Below are positions 1 through 10,491 of a stretch of 64,000 bases of DNA, piece by piece; the first letter of the stretch is position 1, and each line of letters opens with the position of its first letter. This DNA is from Wurfbainia villosa (lineage: Eukaryota; Streptophyta; Magnoliopsida; Zingiberales; Zingiberaceae), in NCBI GenBank assembly GCA_025175895.1, contig JAKLTH010000222.1:2046001-2110000 (forward strand), in the 5' to 3' direction. Under the pieces are notes generated by a model, which searched no databases, was not told where the DNA came from, and saw only the letters and a program-made list of their open reading frames with translations. Made by a program: the position numbers and the translations under genes.

Positions 1-271
1 GGAACTCGTATTTAAAGCTTTTGTTGCTTGAACTGGTATAAAATGTATTATTTGTATAATGATTCCATAAGAAGAAGAGAATTAATGCTTCATCTGCCTT
101 CTTGCTTTTGCCTAAAGATCTATTTTGCAATGTATTTGTTAGGAGTATGAACTGTTTCTATCTCCATCAAATTGTTCTATCAATTAAGCATGAAGTTCAT
201 AGCTACACTTAATCCATTTAATTAATTTTTGTCAATGTTATTGACATTGAAATTATTTGTAATCTATGTAG

Positions 272-864
272 AGAAACAAAGTCGCCAAATCCAAATTTGC
301 TCTAAAATTCCTCCTTCAAGTAATAAAAGGAGTTATTGGGGAGGTAAACTATTATTCCTATATTTGTTCTGGTTGTCTGTCATAAAGGATAAATCTGTAG
401 CCATTATGAGTTAACATGATATGTGTGCCTGTAGAAAGTGGACCTGGCATTAACTTGTCGAACGTGAAGGGGAATCTCATGAAAAAGGCAAAATTAGAGT
501 ATCTTAATAGGTAGATTTGAATATTTTTGCTTTTAGAATCAAGCTCTTATGTTGTATGAATTTTGATTATGCGAGCTTTGTTTGTGTTCCTTAGCCATGA
601 GCTAAAAGTACATGCCCAGATGAAGAGAGATGCTTTGCAGCGAAACAGCTTTGCACATCAAAGGTGGATTACTAATGTTCTTTAGAGCAATTGCATATAG
701 TTTCTTTATATAATTACCAATGTTTTATTTGTATCTATCTTTTGTTCTTCTAATTATCAGCACTTTTCTTGTTTTGCAGCATGGTCCATTCTGGAAAGCA
801 GAATTTTCAACACTGTAATTCTGCTTCAAGCTCCAGAAATGTAAAACCTGCCGCAAGAAGATAA
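272..864 (+). CDS. 3' end of an unrecognised gene (last four exons)
   Basis: Four short exons can be joined at 272-319, 435-510, 595-663 and 780-864. Every junction is GT-AG, the reading phase is kept across all three introns, and the last exon ends in TAA, giving about 92 C-terminal residues. The tail is basic and hydrophilic, includes the segments LEYLNSHELKVHAQMKRD and FQHCNSASSSRNVKPAARR, and has no membrane segment. I do not recognise the family. The upstream exons must lie to the left of the window, since nothing in 1-271 gives a start. Three phase-consistent introns make a real gene likely, but without homology the exact first acceptor is uncertain. Confidence 0.6.
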
Positions 865-1636
865 GTTTTGCTTAGGGTGGCTACGGAAAAGGGAAACCAG
901 ATTGGGTTTCTGTTTCTCAAATATTTCCAACAGTTATATTGCGCCTTCTCTCTCAATTCTCTTGAAAACCCATGTCGAGAAACATTGTCTCAAATTTGTG
1001 TTCATGTAACAAAATTGTATTATGCATCAGTATTGCTATAATAACTGCCTTTCAATAACTTGGGAGGAGGGTCCAGTTTTAGCATCATGTCGGAAATCAT
1101 TTTCAGATACTCTTATAAGAACTTGCCTTTACCTTATTCGAGATTTCAGCTTGGCATCTCTAGTCTCAATCATTCGTGTTGGGAGAGCAAAATTAGTGAA
1201 GTCGTTGCAAATTCGAGACCTTGGCAAAGAAAGAAAGTGAAGAAAGTTCCGATTTTATTATGCATTGACAGCAATAATACTGGATGTGAATGTGAAGTGT
1301 ATTCTTTTGTGGAAAAGGATGGATGCTGATTCAACATGCAGGAAGTGAACCATTTGAAGAATCCAGTCGGCATCTCTTTCTTATCCTGCATATTTGTCTG
1401 TGTAAGTTGGTCAACGCTGTTCAATTGTCTTCGGTTTATTCTTCAATAGCAAATCATGATGGGAAAGTAACATAGCTTTTATTTGCAGCAAACGTTTTAC
1501 AACAAAGTTTCCAGGCACTCTAGAAACGAGTCCCATTATTGAAGACACCTTAACTGCAGAATTCATGATAAACTTGAACTTATGCTTAGATAGCAAGTGA
1601 AGGATAGAAAGCAAGTTCTAATGGGCTCGTATGAAT
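865..1636. other. 3' UTR and intergenic DNA
   Basis: This holds the presumed 3' untranslated region of the upstream gene and that of the convergent PR-10 gene. Reading frames here are short and show no recognisable protein. Confidence 0.5.
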
Positions 1637-2221
1637 TTATGCATAGACACCAGGATTAGCGAGCAAGTATCCTTCGACGGCTTTGAGGACTCCGATCGAT
1701 CCATCTCTAATGGGTTTTAGCTCCTCCTCACTAAGATCCTTGTCCCCGAGGGTTTCATACTCCATCTTGATCTTTGCAATGCAACTATCAGCGCCCGAAG
1801 GCACAAACACTGACTCATAAATAAGCGACTTGAGCAGTACGCCAATAAGACCTCCTTCAGTGGCTGTATTCTTAAAAGTGTACGTTGCCTCCTCCAACAC
1901 TACTATTTTGTTCTTGTTGAAGCTTCCCAGTGGCATATTAGAAGCTGCATTTTGCCAATGAAACAAAAATTTATATATATATATATATATATATAGAATC
2001 AGCATGTAGAGCCTTTTTATTTACTTAAAATGTATAAATATACCTGGAGCGAAGTAGAAAACATTGACAGCTCCAACTCCCTCTCCAATACGCTCAGCTT
2101 TAGAGAAAAAATCAGGCAAGAGTTTAGGGTACAAGATGTGGGGTTCGCACACTGCTCCTTTCCAGAGCCTTGCGGCAGAGACATTGAGGGTGACCTCGTC
2201 GGTGCAGCAACCAGAAACCAT
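1637..2221 (-). CDS. PR-10 / Bet v 1-like protein, copy A
   Basis: Two exons on the minus strand (2221-2044 and 1944-1637) encode 161 residues, the usual length for intracellular PR-10 proteins. The protein starts MVSGCCTDEV, has a glycine-rich loop GEGVGAVNV in place of the usual PR-10 P-loop, and ends LKAVEGYLLANPGVYA, a typical C-terminal PR-10 helix. The phase-1 intron after the APG codons is at the position conserved in PR-10 genes. The family binds small hydrophobic ligands in a cytosolic cavity and is often induced by stress; the ligand here is unknown. The intron carries a TA dinucleotide run near the 3' exon. It is the most divergent of the three copies in this cluster. Confidence 0.9.
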
Positions 2222-2322
2222 TTTGTTGCTGAGGATGCTGACCGGAAAGCAAGTAATTAGATCTTGAAGCTGAGGTGAGCTCGAACTGCAAGTGAATGCA
2301 GAAGCAGGGGGAAGAGGACAGT

Positions 2323-2462
2323 CTTTATATAGATCTTGAAGCTAGGTACACTTGGTAATCTAGATTTGTGTTCTCGTGGGACAAATCTGGGCGTCTACAT
2401 GAACACTTAGTCATCTAATCGGTGCCGGGTCAACAATGGAGTGCCGGGTCAATCTCGGCGTC
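2323..2462 (-). promoter_or_regulatory. Promoter of PR-10 copy A: TATA box and W-boxes
   Basis: On the minus strand CTATATAAAG (2323-2332) lies about 100 bp upstream of the ATG. Further upstream, TTGACC W-box sequences occur at 2428-2433 and 2447-2452 (GGTCAA on +). The second is inside a GACGCCGAGATTGACC box (about 2446-2462) that recurs in the other two PR-10 promoters. A short segment around GGCGTCTACATGAACAC is duplicated at about 2390 and 2457. Control by WRKY factors is inferred from the motif only. Confidence 0.55.
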
Positions 2463-3611
2463 TACATGAACACGTTCAAACTTCGTCATCTAGATTTGTG
2501 TTCATGTGGGACAGGATAAGTCAATTGGATTTGTCTCTTTGGTACACTTGTTTGTTTCCCCATTATTTCAAAGTATTCTGCACCGCCCATTGGTTTTTCG
2601 CACTTTCTTTGAATTGATTTCTGCAAGACTTTGACTCGAGGATGGTTCCATAACGATAGAATTTACTTGACGTAACGATGGAATTTATACAACTGTTAAG
2701 TACGATGATTTCTTAATTTATTGAATCATGGTCTCGTTGATTTGATGAAGACAGATTGTGGTGTGGTCGAGGGACAAAATTAAGCCTTTGGTCATTCGAC
2801 GTTAATTAGCTTGCTGGAGAAAATAAAATTTAAGTAATTTCTTTGGTTCGAGAATAAAGAATTCATGGAGGGATGTAGACTGTTGTAAATTCGTAATTCG
2901 AGAAGATTCAGAAAAAAGAGTGTTGCGAAGAGAGAAATTCTCTAGAGCATCTGCTCATGAATATCTAACCAGATGAAGTATGAGTTTTGGATCTGGAAAA
3001 GAATTCTTAGCGAGTAGTGAATAAATTATCCATATAAATTCCTTAATATTCGATTTGTAAAAATACTGGAAAAATATTTTGTTCGCACGATCTGATCACA
3101 TTAATTTATCTGATCTATTTAAGCTGTTTGATTTGTGTGTTAGCGTGCAGTATTGGAGTTAACACAGGAATCAGCTTGTCCGTTTGATCCACTTGAAAGA
3201 AATGGCTTGGCAAACATATCGAGAGCAGTTATCATTTCACTATCTGGTTTGATACACAGAATTCTTCTTCTATTTCGTTTTGGTTTTGTTCAGCATCTCT
3301 GATTTGATAATCTTAAAAAATTCTGAGAGTTTACTGACTCTCACTGTAGTATGTATTTGTAACTGGATTAGTATCATAATCATCCATGCATTTGAGTGAA
3401 CAGATATTCATCTTATTTCTCCTCAAAAGATAACAGAGCAAGTATTCTATATCTAGTCGATATGACAGAAACAGCAAATAACATTTATTAATTCACTCTA
3501 CATAAATATCATTCATCCATTTATTAAATTTGATTCGGAGTGGAACATAAGCTCATATAGCAAAGTCGAGAAGGAAGTTGCCAAGGTCGGACGAGCGATA
3601 TACATATGAAT
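2463..3611. other. Intergenic DNA between PR-10 copies A and B
   Basis: AT-rich DNA with no long reading frame or recognised repeat. It holds the distal promoter of copy A and the 3' UTR of copy B. Confidence 0.4.
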
Positions 3612-4183
3612 TTAAGCGTAGACATCAGGATTGGCAAGTAGATATCCTTCGACGGCTTTGAGCACTCCGATCGATCCATCTCTGGTGGCTTTTAGTTCCT
3701 CTTCGCTGAGATCTTTGTCCCCAATTGTTTCATACTCAAACTTGAGCTTTGCAACGCAACTACCAGCACCGGATGGAACGAAGACGGACTCATAGATGAG
3801 TGATTTGACAAGCACGCCGAGGAGCCCTCCTTCGACGGCTGAATTCTTGAAAGTGAAGGTGGCTTCGTCGAGCACTTCTATCTTGTTCTTGTTGAGGCTT
3901 CCCAATGGCAGATTTGTGGCTGTAGAACAAATTAACAAAAGAGTCCATTAGCATGTAATTAAAATCTACCATATCGAGTGCAGCAAAAATCTTTGAACTT
4001 CATACCCGGAGCGAAGTAGAAAACGTTAACAGCTCCTACTCCCTCTCCGATACGCTCGGCTTTGGAAAAAAAGTCAGGCATGAGCTTGGGGTACAAGACA
4101 TGGGGCTCAACTACTGCTCCTTTCCAGAGCCTTGCGGCTGAGACGTTGAGAGTGACCTCGTCGGTGCAGCAACCGGAAACCAT
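3612..4183 (-). CDS. PR-10 / Bet v 1-like protein, copy B
   Basis: Two exons (4183-4006 and 3919-3612) of 178 and 308 nt, the same sizes as in copies A and C, encode 161 residues. An in-frame ATG lies 36 nt further upstream, but the start at 4183 matches the MVSG start of the other copies. The protein carries the same GEGVGAVNV loop and ends LKAVEGYLLANPDVYA. It is closer to copy C than to copy A in exon 2 (both read NKNKIEV and KNSAVEGGLLGVLVKSL). It is a tandem duplicate in the same orientation as copy A. A cytosolic ligand-binding, stress-related role is inferred from the family. Confidence 0.9.
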
Positions 4184-4286
4184 TTCGTCGGCGAGGATAT
4201 AATATGCACTAGCTCTCAAAGGTTAGCTAGTAACAGGAGAGCTAAGATAAGCAGAAGTGGGTGAGGAAGAAGTGGAAGACTCGATT

Positions 4287-4375
4287 GTTTATATAGATGA
4301 TATATAGATAGATCTCGCAGGCACCGTGCGTTCTGCGGCTCAACTGCAGCGTTTCGACGGGTCAATTTGGGCGTC
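4287..4375 (-). promoter_or_regulatory. Promoter of PR-10 copy B: TATA box and shared box
   Basis: CTATATAAAC (minus strand, 4287-4296) lies about 105 bp upstream of the ATG. About 65 bp further upstream is GACGCCCAAATTGACC (about 4359-4375), which holds a TTGACC W-box and is nearly identical to the box of copy C. Confidence 0.55.
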
Positions 4376-5974
4376 GACTTTGAAATGGAACATCAGCATC
4401 TTGATCCTTGTTCGAATAGGACGGAGCAGGTTGCCGGGGATTTACGGTGCAGCGGCAGGAAGAAGGAGACATACATACAGTAGTTTAGATTTTTTTTTTT
4501 TTTAGATTTTCAATTATAATGTACTGTATAAATTTTATTGTAATGAGATGATAATTATATTTTGAAATACTAATAGGTGATTATCCATTGAGAATACTTT
4601 TCAATTTATCGATAAAAAATTTATGCGGAACTCAATGGAATTAATTGACTCGAAAAATTAAATATTTAATGCAAACTCAAAAAAAATATCATGGAGAGAC
4701 TCTCAGAACACGATATATGCATCTCTGTGTAAATATTTATTAGCTGTGTTTTAGTATAGATCATCTGTAGTTATACTTACATGAGATCATATCGAATGAA
4801 TCATTTAAAATTAATTAGATCAAAAGTTTGAATGCCTTCGTTATTAAAAAAAAAAAAAGTTGCTATCGAGCAGATTTATTGGTTGGAGATAAGATTTGTT
4901 GCATTAGTAGATTTTTTTTAGGAGGGAAAAAAAAAACAAAAATCGAAATATCCTGCACTGATCGTTAATATTTGTTTCAGCAAGATTTTGACTGAGTACT
5001 GTTCCACAAGAGAATCCAATGCTAAATATAAGCATAAATATTTCAGAATTATTGTGTTCGCTGTGTTGTACATTTAATGAAGACAATTTTTGGTGGGTGG
5101 ATGACGTAGAGGATAAGGCCTTGGCCATTATTTAGTCTACTAGACTAATTTATATGAATGAGCTTTGATAATGCCCTCTCGGAGTCTCGGGATGGTGCGA
5201 TGATAAAATAGAAAGATTCTGAATGAAGAATTTAAAATCTCTTTGACGTCAGATGATCCCCTTTGTCTTACCATCGTATCTAAGGACAAGGTCTTTCCGT
5301 GATTTACCCTCCTTCTCGTCGCAGTCTTGGGATGGATGACAGGGACTGCTAGTTGGACAGATTCTTAACTTTTTGGATGAATGAGCTTTGATAAAATATT
5401 GATCGATTTTGAAAAAAATTTAAAGTTTTTTTTTAACATAGATGATTTTTATTTATTTTGATCATTATATCAAAGTTTTAAGATTCTTTATGATTTATCG
5501 ACCGATAAAGATGATTATCGATTTCTATGGATGAATGAATGAGCTTTTTTTCCCTCCATCAGTGTGCTTGAGTCGGTCAATGAATGATATATATGAAGAA
5601 AGGTTAATTTTACGATGATTATAGAGTCTGATCAAATTGCCTTTTTGCAACAAATGAACGGGCTTTCTTTCTTTATCAGAACACCAATCTTCAACGTTCG
5701 GTGGAGAAAACTTCAAAAAAAAAGTAAAATAAAATCGTGAAGTCGAGCTTTTTTAACTTTTCGACGGTGTAAAATTCAAAAAGGAAATGCATCGAAGAAT
5801 AAAAAACACAGAAACTTTTGAAACTGCAGATCATATATAAAATACTGGATCAGGACGATTGGAATGCAGCAGCGGCCAATAATAGATTAAAATAATGGAT
5901 TAAAAAATACAGAGACAAATCCCTTTTGAGCTGTTCACGGATCAAGACGATGAAATTTCTACTTGTTCACTCAA
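4376..5974. other. Intergenic DNA between divergent PR-10 copies B and C
   Basis: AT-rich spacer of a head-to-head pair, with long A and T runs near 4490, 4850 and 4915. No long reading frame, RNA gene or transposon end was recognised. Confidence 0.4.
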
Positions 5975-6010
5975 AACGCCCAAATTGACACGGCGGTCTA
6001 TCTATATAAT
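5975..6010 (+). promoter_or_regulatory. Promoter of PR-10 copy C: shared box and TATA box
   Basis: AACGCCCAAATTGACA (5975-5990) matches the box of copies A and B in the same sense orientation. It is followed by CTATATAAT at 6002-6010, about 108 bp upstream of the ATG. A TA/CA microsatellite (about 6075-6105) sits in the 5' leader just before the start codon. Confidence 0.55.
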
Positions 6011-6117
6011 CAGTACTCTTCTCTTCCACTTCTGCTTCATCCAGTACCACTGCCAATTTCAGCTCTTCTGTTACTATATATATATATACACATATATATA
6101 TATCCCCGGCGAAGAAA

Positions 6118-6680
6118 ATGGTTTCCGGTTCCTGCTCCGACGAGGTCGCTCTCAACGTCTCAGCCGCAAAGCTCTGGAAAGGAGCGATAGAGGAGCCCCA
6201 CATCTTGTACCCTAAGCTCTTGCCTGATTTTTTTTCTAAAGCTGAGCGTATCGGAGAGGGAGTTGGAGCTCTCAACGTTTTCTACTTCGCTCCGGGTATC
6301 ATAAAAAGAAAATTAAAGATTTAACGTGCTAATTAATGAATTCTTTGAATTCATTCATTTGTTCTTGTGCAGCCGCAAATCTGCCACCGGGAAGCCTCAA
6401 CAAGAACAAGATAGAAGTGTTCGACGAAGCCACCTTCACTTTCAAGAATTCAGCCGTCGAAGGAGGGCTCCTCGGGGTGCTCGTTAAATCGCTTACTTAT
6501 GAGTCCGTCTTTGTTCCGTCCGGCGCTGATAGTTGCATTGCAAAGATCAAGTTTGAGTACGAGACGATCGGGGACAAAGACCTCAGCGAAGAAGAACTAA
6601 AAACCACCAGAGAGGGATCGATCGGAGTACTCAAGGCCGTCGAGGGATATGTGCTTGCCAATCCTGGTGTCTATGCATAA
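6118..6680 (+). CDS. PR-10 / Bet v 1-like protein, copy C
   Basis: Two exons (6118-6295 and 6373-6680) separated by a 77 bp GT-AG intron encode 161 residues. The protein starts MVSGSCSDEV, has the loop GEGVGALNV and ends LKAVEGYVLANPGVYA. It lies on the plus strand, head-to-head with copy B, so the cluster contains at least one inversion. The reading frame is intact. The family role is cytosolic binding of hydrophobic ligands with induction by stress or hormones; nothing in the sequence fixes the ligand. Confidence 0.9.
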
Positions 6681-7699
6681 ATATACATATATATCAGTCA
6701 TCGTACGTATCTTGGTTTTCAATCTGCTGTCTAAGTTTGTCTTCGAGTTGAATCCGATCAATAAATGGATCGATCATGGATTATCTAGAGTGCATGCATT
6801 AATAAGAGTTATTTTGGTGTGTTGTAAGATTGAGAGGCATAGTAATATATATATTAAGCCCTTTAATTTTGTCCTTGATTTGCAAATTAACATCCTACTG
6901 CGCCCTTGATTGGTAAATTAATTAATGAATTGTTGAGGAATGAACAGAATCATAGCCTTGGTTTAGTCTAAGTATTAAAATCAATGTTTTATTAAAATTC
7001 TTATATTTGGTATGCAGAAATACTATTAAAGTAATAAATATAGAATATTTTAACTCGATAAAATTTATTTATATTATCTTATACAACTTTATATTGGCCT
7101 ATTCAATACAATTTCTTCCATTGACCGCTTCACAATTTCACAGTCGTGCAGTGTATAAGAAAAATTATTATTATTTTTTATTTTTGTATTTTTATTAAAG
7201 GTAGCCTAATAAGCGGCACTTTTTATTGTGCAATTTTCCTGCAAACAAAAAAAAAAGGTTATAAATTGGGTATTTAAGCGATGCGACGTCACATTTTACA
7301 ATCGAAGAAACCAGATTCCGTAATAGAATTTGTCCTCAACTTTAACCGTCTGATTAGGATCTCACGGACACGGTATGACGGTAAGCGTGTCTTAGTATGT
7401 CACAGCGACAGTTGCGTGTGGTAGAAGAACCACGACGCTCGCAAACTCGCACCTTTTCTTCGAATGCCTCCAGCGATGTCAACGTGGGGTTCTACGCGAC
7501 GACACAATGGAATCTGCATTCCCGTCACCTTCCGTGTCTCAAACTTGTGCACCCTCCCTTATCGCATCCCTCCACCACGAAGACAATAGTGCTTGCCCCT
7601 GATGGAAGGTTAGCTCACGCGAGTGACCACATCGGCTCCAGCGATTTAATTAACTGATAGTTTCTTCATCGCTTCTCGCCTTCATTTCCATCGCTTCCG
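6681..7699. other. Intergenic DNA and SEP2 promoter
   Basis: The left part is AT-rich 3' UTR and spacer. The right part becomes GC-rich toward the SEP2 gene and contains an ACGT-type element GACGTCA near 7286, with no clear TATA box close to the start codon. No protein was recognised in 7397-7657, which probably includes the 5' UTR. Confidence 0.4.
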
Positions 7700-8363
7700 A
7701 TGGCCGCCGCCACAGTCGCGAGGGCGATCGTGTGCGAGCTGGGGCAGAAGCAGCAGCTGCAGTCGAAGAAGGATCTGGCGATGCCGACGAGAGGCCGATT
7801 GCCGGAGCCGCCGGCTGAGGGCGGTAAGATCGTGCTCCAGCCGAGGCTATGCACGCTGCGGTCGTACGGGGAGCGCGACGCCGGATTGATGAGGAGGGTG
7901 GAGAGAGACCCATCTCCTTTCTTCGCCTCCCTCGTCGAGTACGTCGAGAGCTCGCGCAAGAGCCATCAGTTCGAGATCGTCTCCGGTCGCCTCGCCATGG
8001 TCTGTGCCTAAATTCGATTTCCCCCCTTTTCGTTTCGTATTTATCAATTGGTCTCCGAACCAGAAGAGCGAATGAAATATTGGACTCTGGTAGGTTGCGT
8101 TTGCGGCGGCGGTGTCGGTGGAGGTGGTGACGGGGAACTCCATCTTCAAGAAGCTGGACTTGCAACAGATAGCAGAGGCAGGCGGGGTGTGCGTGGCAGT
8201 CGTCGCTTGCGCCGCCACCTTCGCCTGGATCTCCAGTTCTCGGACAAGAATCCGGCAGATGATCACGCTGGGATGCAACAGCTTTGTCGACTCCCTCATC
8301 GACAATGTTGTGGAAGCCCTGTTCTGTGACAGCGACCTCAGCGATTGGTCCGATGAGATGTAA
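7700..8363 (+). CDS. SEP2: Stress enhanced protein 2, chloroplastic (SEP2), LHC-like
   Basis: Two exons (7700-7999 and 8094-8363) with a 94 bp GT-AG intron encode 189 residues. The N-terminus MAAATVARAIV is transit-peptide-like. The segment KIVLQPRLCTLRSYG (about 43-57) is the conserved hallmark of SEP2. Residues 91-100 (FEIVSGRLAM) form the chlorophyll-binding helix motif of the light-harvesting superfamily, with Glu92 and Arg97 as expected ligand and ion-pair residues; the intron falls directly after this motif. A second hydrophobic helix spans about 130-148, and the tail ends DLSDWSDEM, as in the family. SEP proteins are two-helix thylakoid proteins induced by high light and other stress, thought to bind free chlorophyll or aid photoprotection. 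The frame is intact and GC-rich. Confidence 0.92.
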
Positions 8364-8932
8364 TTAAGTAATTAACGATGATACGATTTCAGCGTTCGAG
8401 ACGAGAAGTGAGTATTTGGATTGGTAGAATAGAACAGTGTCATATGTGGCTAAGAATTGGAGATGATCTCCATTGGTAAACTATGATCTGTAACTATAGA
8501 ACAGGAAGAAGCACAGGAAAAAGGAAAAAGATGGAATTTTTATACTCTGAAACTCATCAATCATCATGTAGTGTCGTTTAGACCCGGGTTGCTGATCAAA
8601 TTTCTTTCTTTATATATACAATATTTACAGTCAATCTGCAACCCTTCAAAAACCACGAATGGTAGAAAAAAATTTTCTTAAGCTAATCAATTTTTTAATT
8701 GTGACGAAGAAAATGAAGCTTGAGCCTTGATGAGTTTATATATAGAAAGGATATAAGTTAAAATAAATTTATAACTAATGATAATCTTGTTGGAATCCTT
8801 GTTTTGATAAGTTAGTTGGAGGATTTATTTTGTTGTATTGATGAAAATTAAGCAAAGATATAAGTTGAAATAAATGTATATCTCTCTCATTGTTTACTTT
8901 TAGCGGTTGGTCGTTGCTCATTTGGAGGCAAC
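8364..8932. other. SEP2 3' UTR and flank of the retrotransposon
   Basis: AT-rich DNA without a gene. A short segment around ATATAAGTTAAAATAAATTTATA (near 8752) recurs in similar form near 8857, just before the LTR element. Confidence 0.4.
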
Positions 8933-10425
8933 TGTTTGTGCAATCGACCCAGGTCACGATTGATCAGACTCGAGTGATGTTTTGATGTTTGACAAAGTAT
9001 TTTGGCATTGATGTTTGACATTAATGTCGGTTTAATATGTTGGGGAGATTGTTGGAGCAATCGACCCAGGTTATAATTGACCAGACTCGAGTTTGACTCG
9101 AGAGAGGTCTTGATGGTTGACTAGGGTTGACCATGTGATTATGGAAAAGTCCAAGCATGGGTCTTGGCAAGGGAAAGTCCAAGTGGGACACTTGGCATTT
9201 GGGAAAGTCCAAGTCTTGAGTACTTGGCATGGAAAGTCCAACATGGATTGGCAAGGGAAAGTCCAAGTCTTGAGTACTTTGCATGGAAAGTCCAACATGG
9301 GTTGGCAAGGGAAAATCCAAGCTTGAGTCTTGGCATTTGAGAAGTCCAAGGGGATTGATATTGGCAGCGTAAAGTCCAAGCGGAGTCTTGGCGACGAAAG
9401 TCCAATGTGCCTTGGCGGTGTAGACACCGTTAGCATGACATAGCCGAGGGAAGCACCTGGAGGCTAGCGCGATGGATGAACAAGTCATGGATGACTTGGA
9501 GGGATCCGAGAGGCGTGAGGCTGATGGAGGTGGCTAGAAGGCTTAGGTCTAGGCTAAGGGTGGTCTAGCAAGTATGGGGGCACCATACTTGGGTTAAAAT
9601 CTCATTTTTGAGGTTGGCGATCACGACATTATGGTGATTCGAGCCGTAGTCGACTCGAGTTCATTGCCGCTTTAAATGAAAATGTTGGAAGCGATCGGAT
9701 TGGTAGCCGATGGCGATCGGCGCAAGGGCGGCAATGATCGCAAGTCCAATGTCGAGCCGAAGCGCTCGTAGCCGACCGACGATCGGCTACGGCAGCCAAT
9801 GTCGACTGCCAAGAATCCCGTTGGAACTTTTCCGACGTGGATTAAGTCGTTGTCTCACGGCAGCGATGGCATCGATCGGACCGTGACTTGTGGCGATCGG
9901 CCGTGATAGCGAAATCCCGACGAGTTAAAGGAGGTTCGTGGGAGGATTGAAGCAAGTGTTCTCTTGGGCGATTTGAAGGGGAATAGTTGGTGCTCTTCCA
10001 GTCCTTCAAGGCTAGTCCAAGGCAACCAAAAGCAAACGATCTAAAGGCATTTGTAAGGTGATCTCTTTACTTGTATTGCATTGTATTTCATTGTAATTGC
10101 TTGTTGTACTTAGTTATTGTTGTAAACTGTTGTACGAGGTTTCTCCGCCTCCGACTTGTTATCGAGAAGGAGTTTATTGATTAGTGATTGCATTGGCATC
10201 GCTAGGGCTCGTTTGAGTCCGATCCGTGGAGTAGGAACCGTGCGGTTCCGAACCACGTTATATCTCATGTTGTGTTTGTGTTCGTGATTGTATCTTTTCG
10301 TTATTGCTTTTATTATTTCTATTCCGCTGCGCATAACGAGTTTTGTAGAGACGATCGCGAACAAATTCCATCTTCCTACGATCACGCGCTATTCACCCCG
10401 CTCTAGCGGCGTCAAATTTTCAACA
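8933..10425 (+). repeat. 5' LTR of family-1 element
   Basis: It begins TGTTTGTGCAATCG and ends TTCAACA directly before the primer-binding site. Its head is duplicated: a second LTR-like start TGTTGGAGCAATCG occurs at 9050, directly after a purine-rich GGGGAGAT. It contains a 54 bp minisatellite (about 9140-9350) and a block rich in GATCG and GTCGAC palindromes (about 9640-9920). Confidence 0.8.
9140..9400 (+). repeat. 54 bp minisatellite inside the LTR
   Basis: Units of about 54 bp built on AAGTCCAAG and AAGTCCAACATGG motifs are repeated in tandem. The same array is at about 14315-14530 in the 3' LTR and in degraded form at 24540-24660 and 52365-52560 in the solo LTR. It opens long frames on the minus strand that are not genes. 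Confidence 0.8.
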
Positions 10426-10427
10426 AG

Positions 10428-10440
10428 TGGTATCAGAGCC
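10428..10440 (+). other. Primer-binding site (initiator-Met tRNA) of family-1 element
   Basis: TGGTATCAGAGCC starts two bases after the end of the 5' LTR, matching the 3' end of plant initiator methionine tRNA. Confidence 0.9.
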
Positions 10441-10491
10441 TGGTGGCTCTTCAACAGATTAACAACCGGGAGCAAGACGCTAGAGGAAAAG

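Noticed and set aside
7650..8305. Minus-strand frames opposite SEP2
   Set aside because: They are antisense shadows of the GC-rich SEP2 exons and have no homology.
9021..9488. Minus-strand frames across the LTR (also 14196-14611)
   Set aside because: They arise from the 54 bp AAGTCCAAG minisatellite, whose period is a multiple of three.
10288..10491. N-terminal extension of the family-1 gag frame
   Set aside because: It runs through the LTR end and the primer-binding site; the ATG at 10492 fits the gag start.
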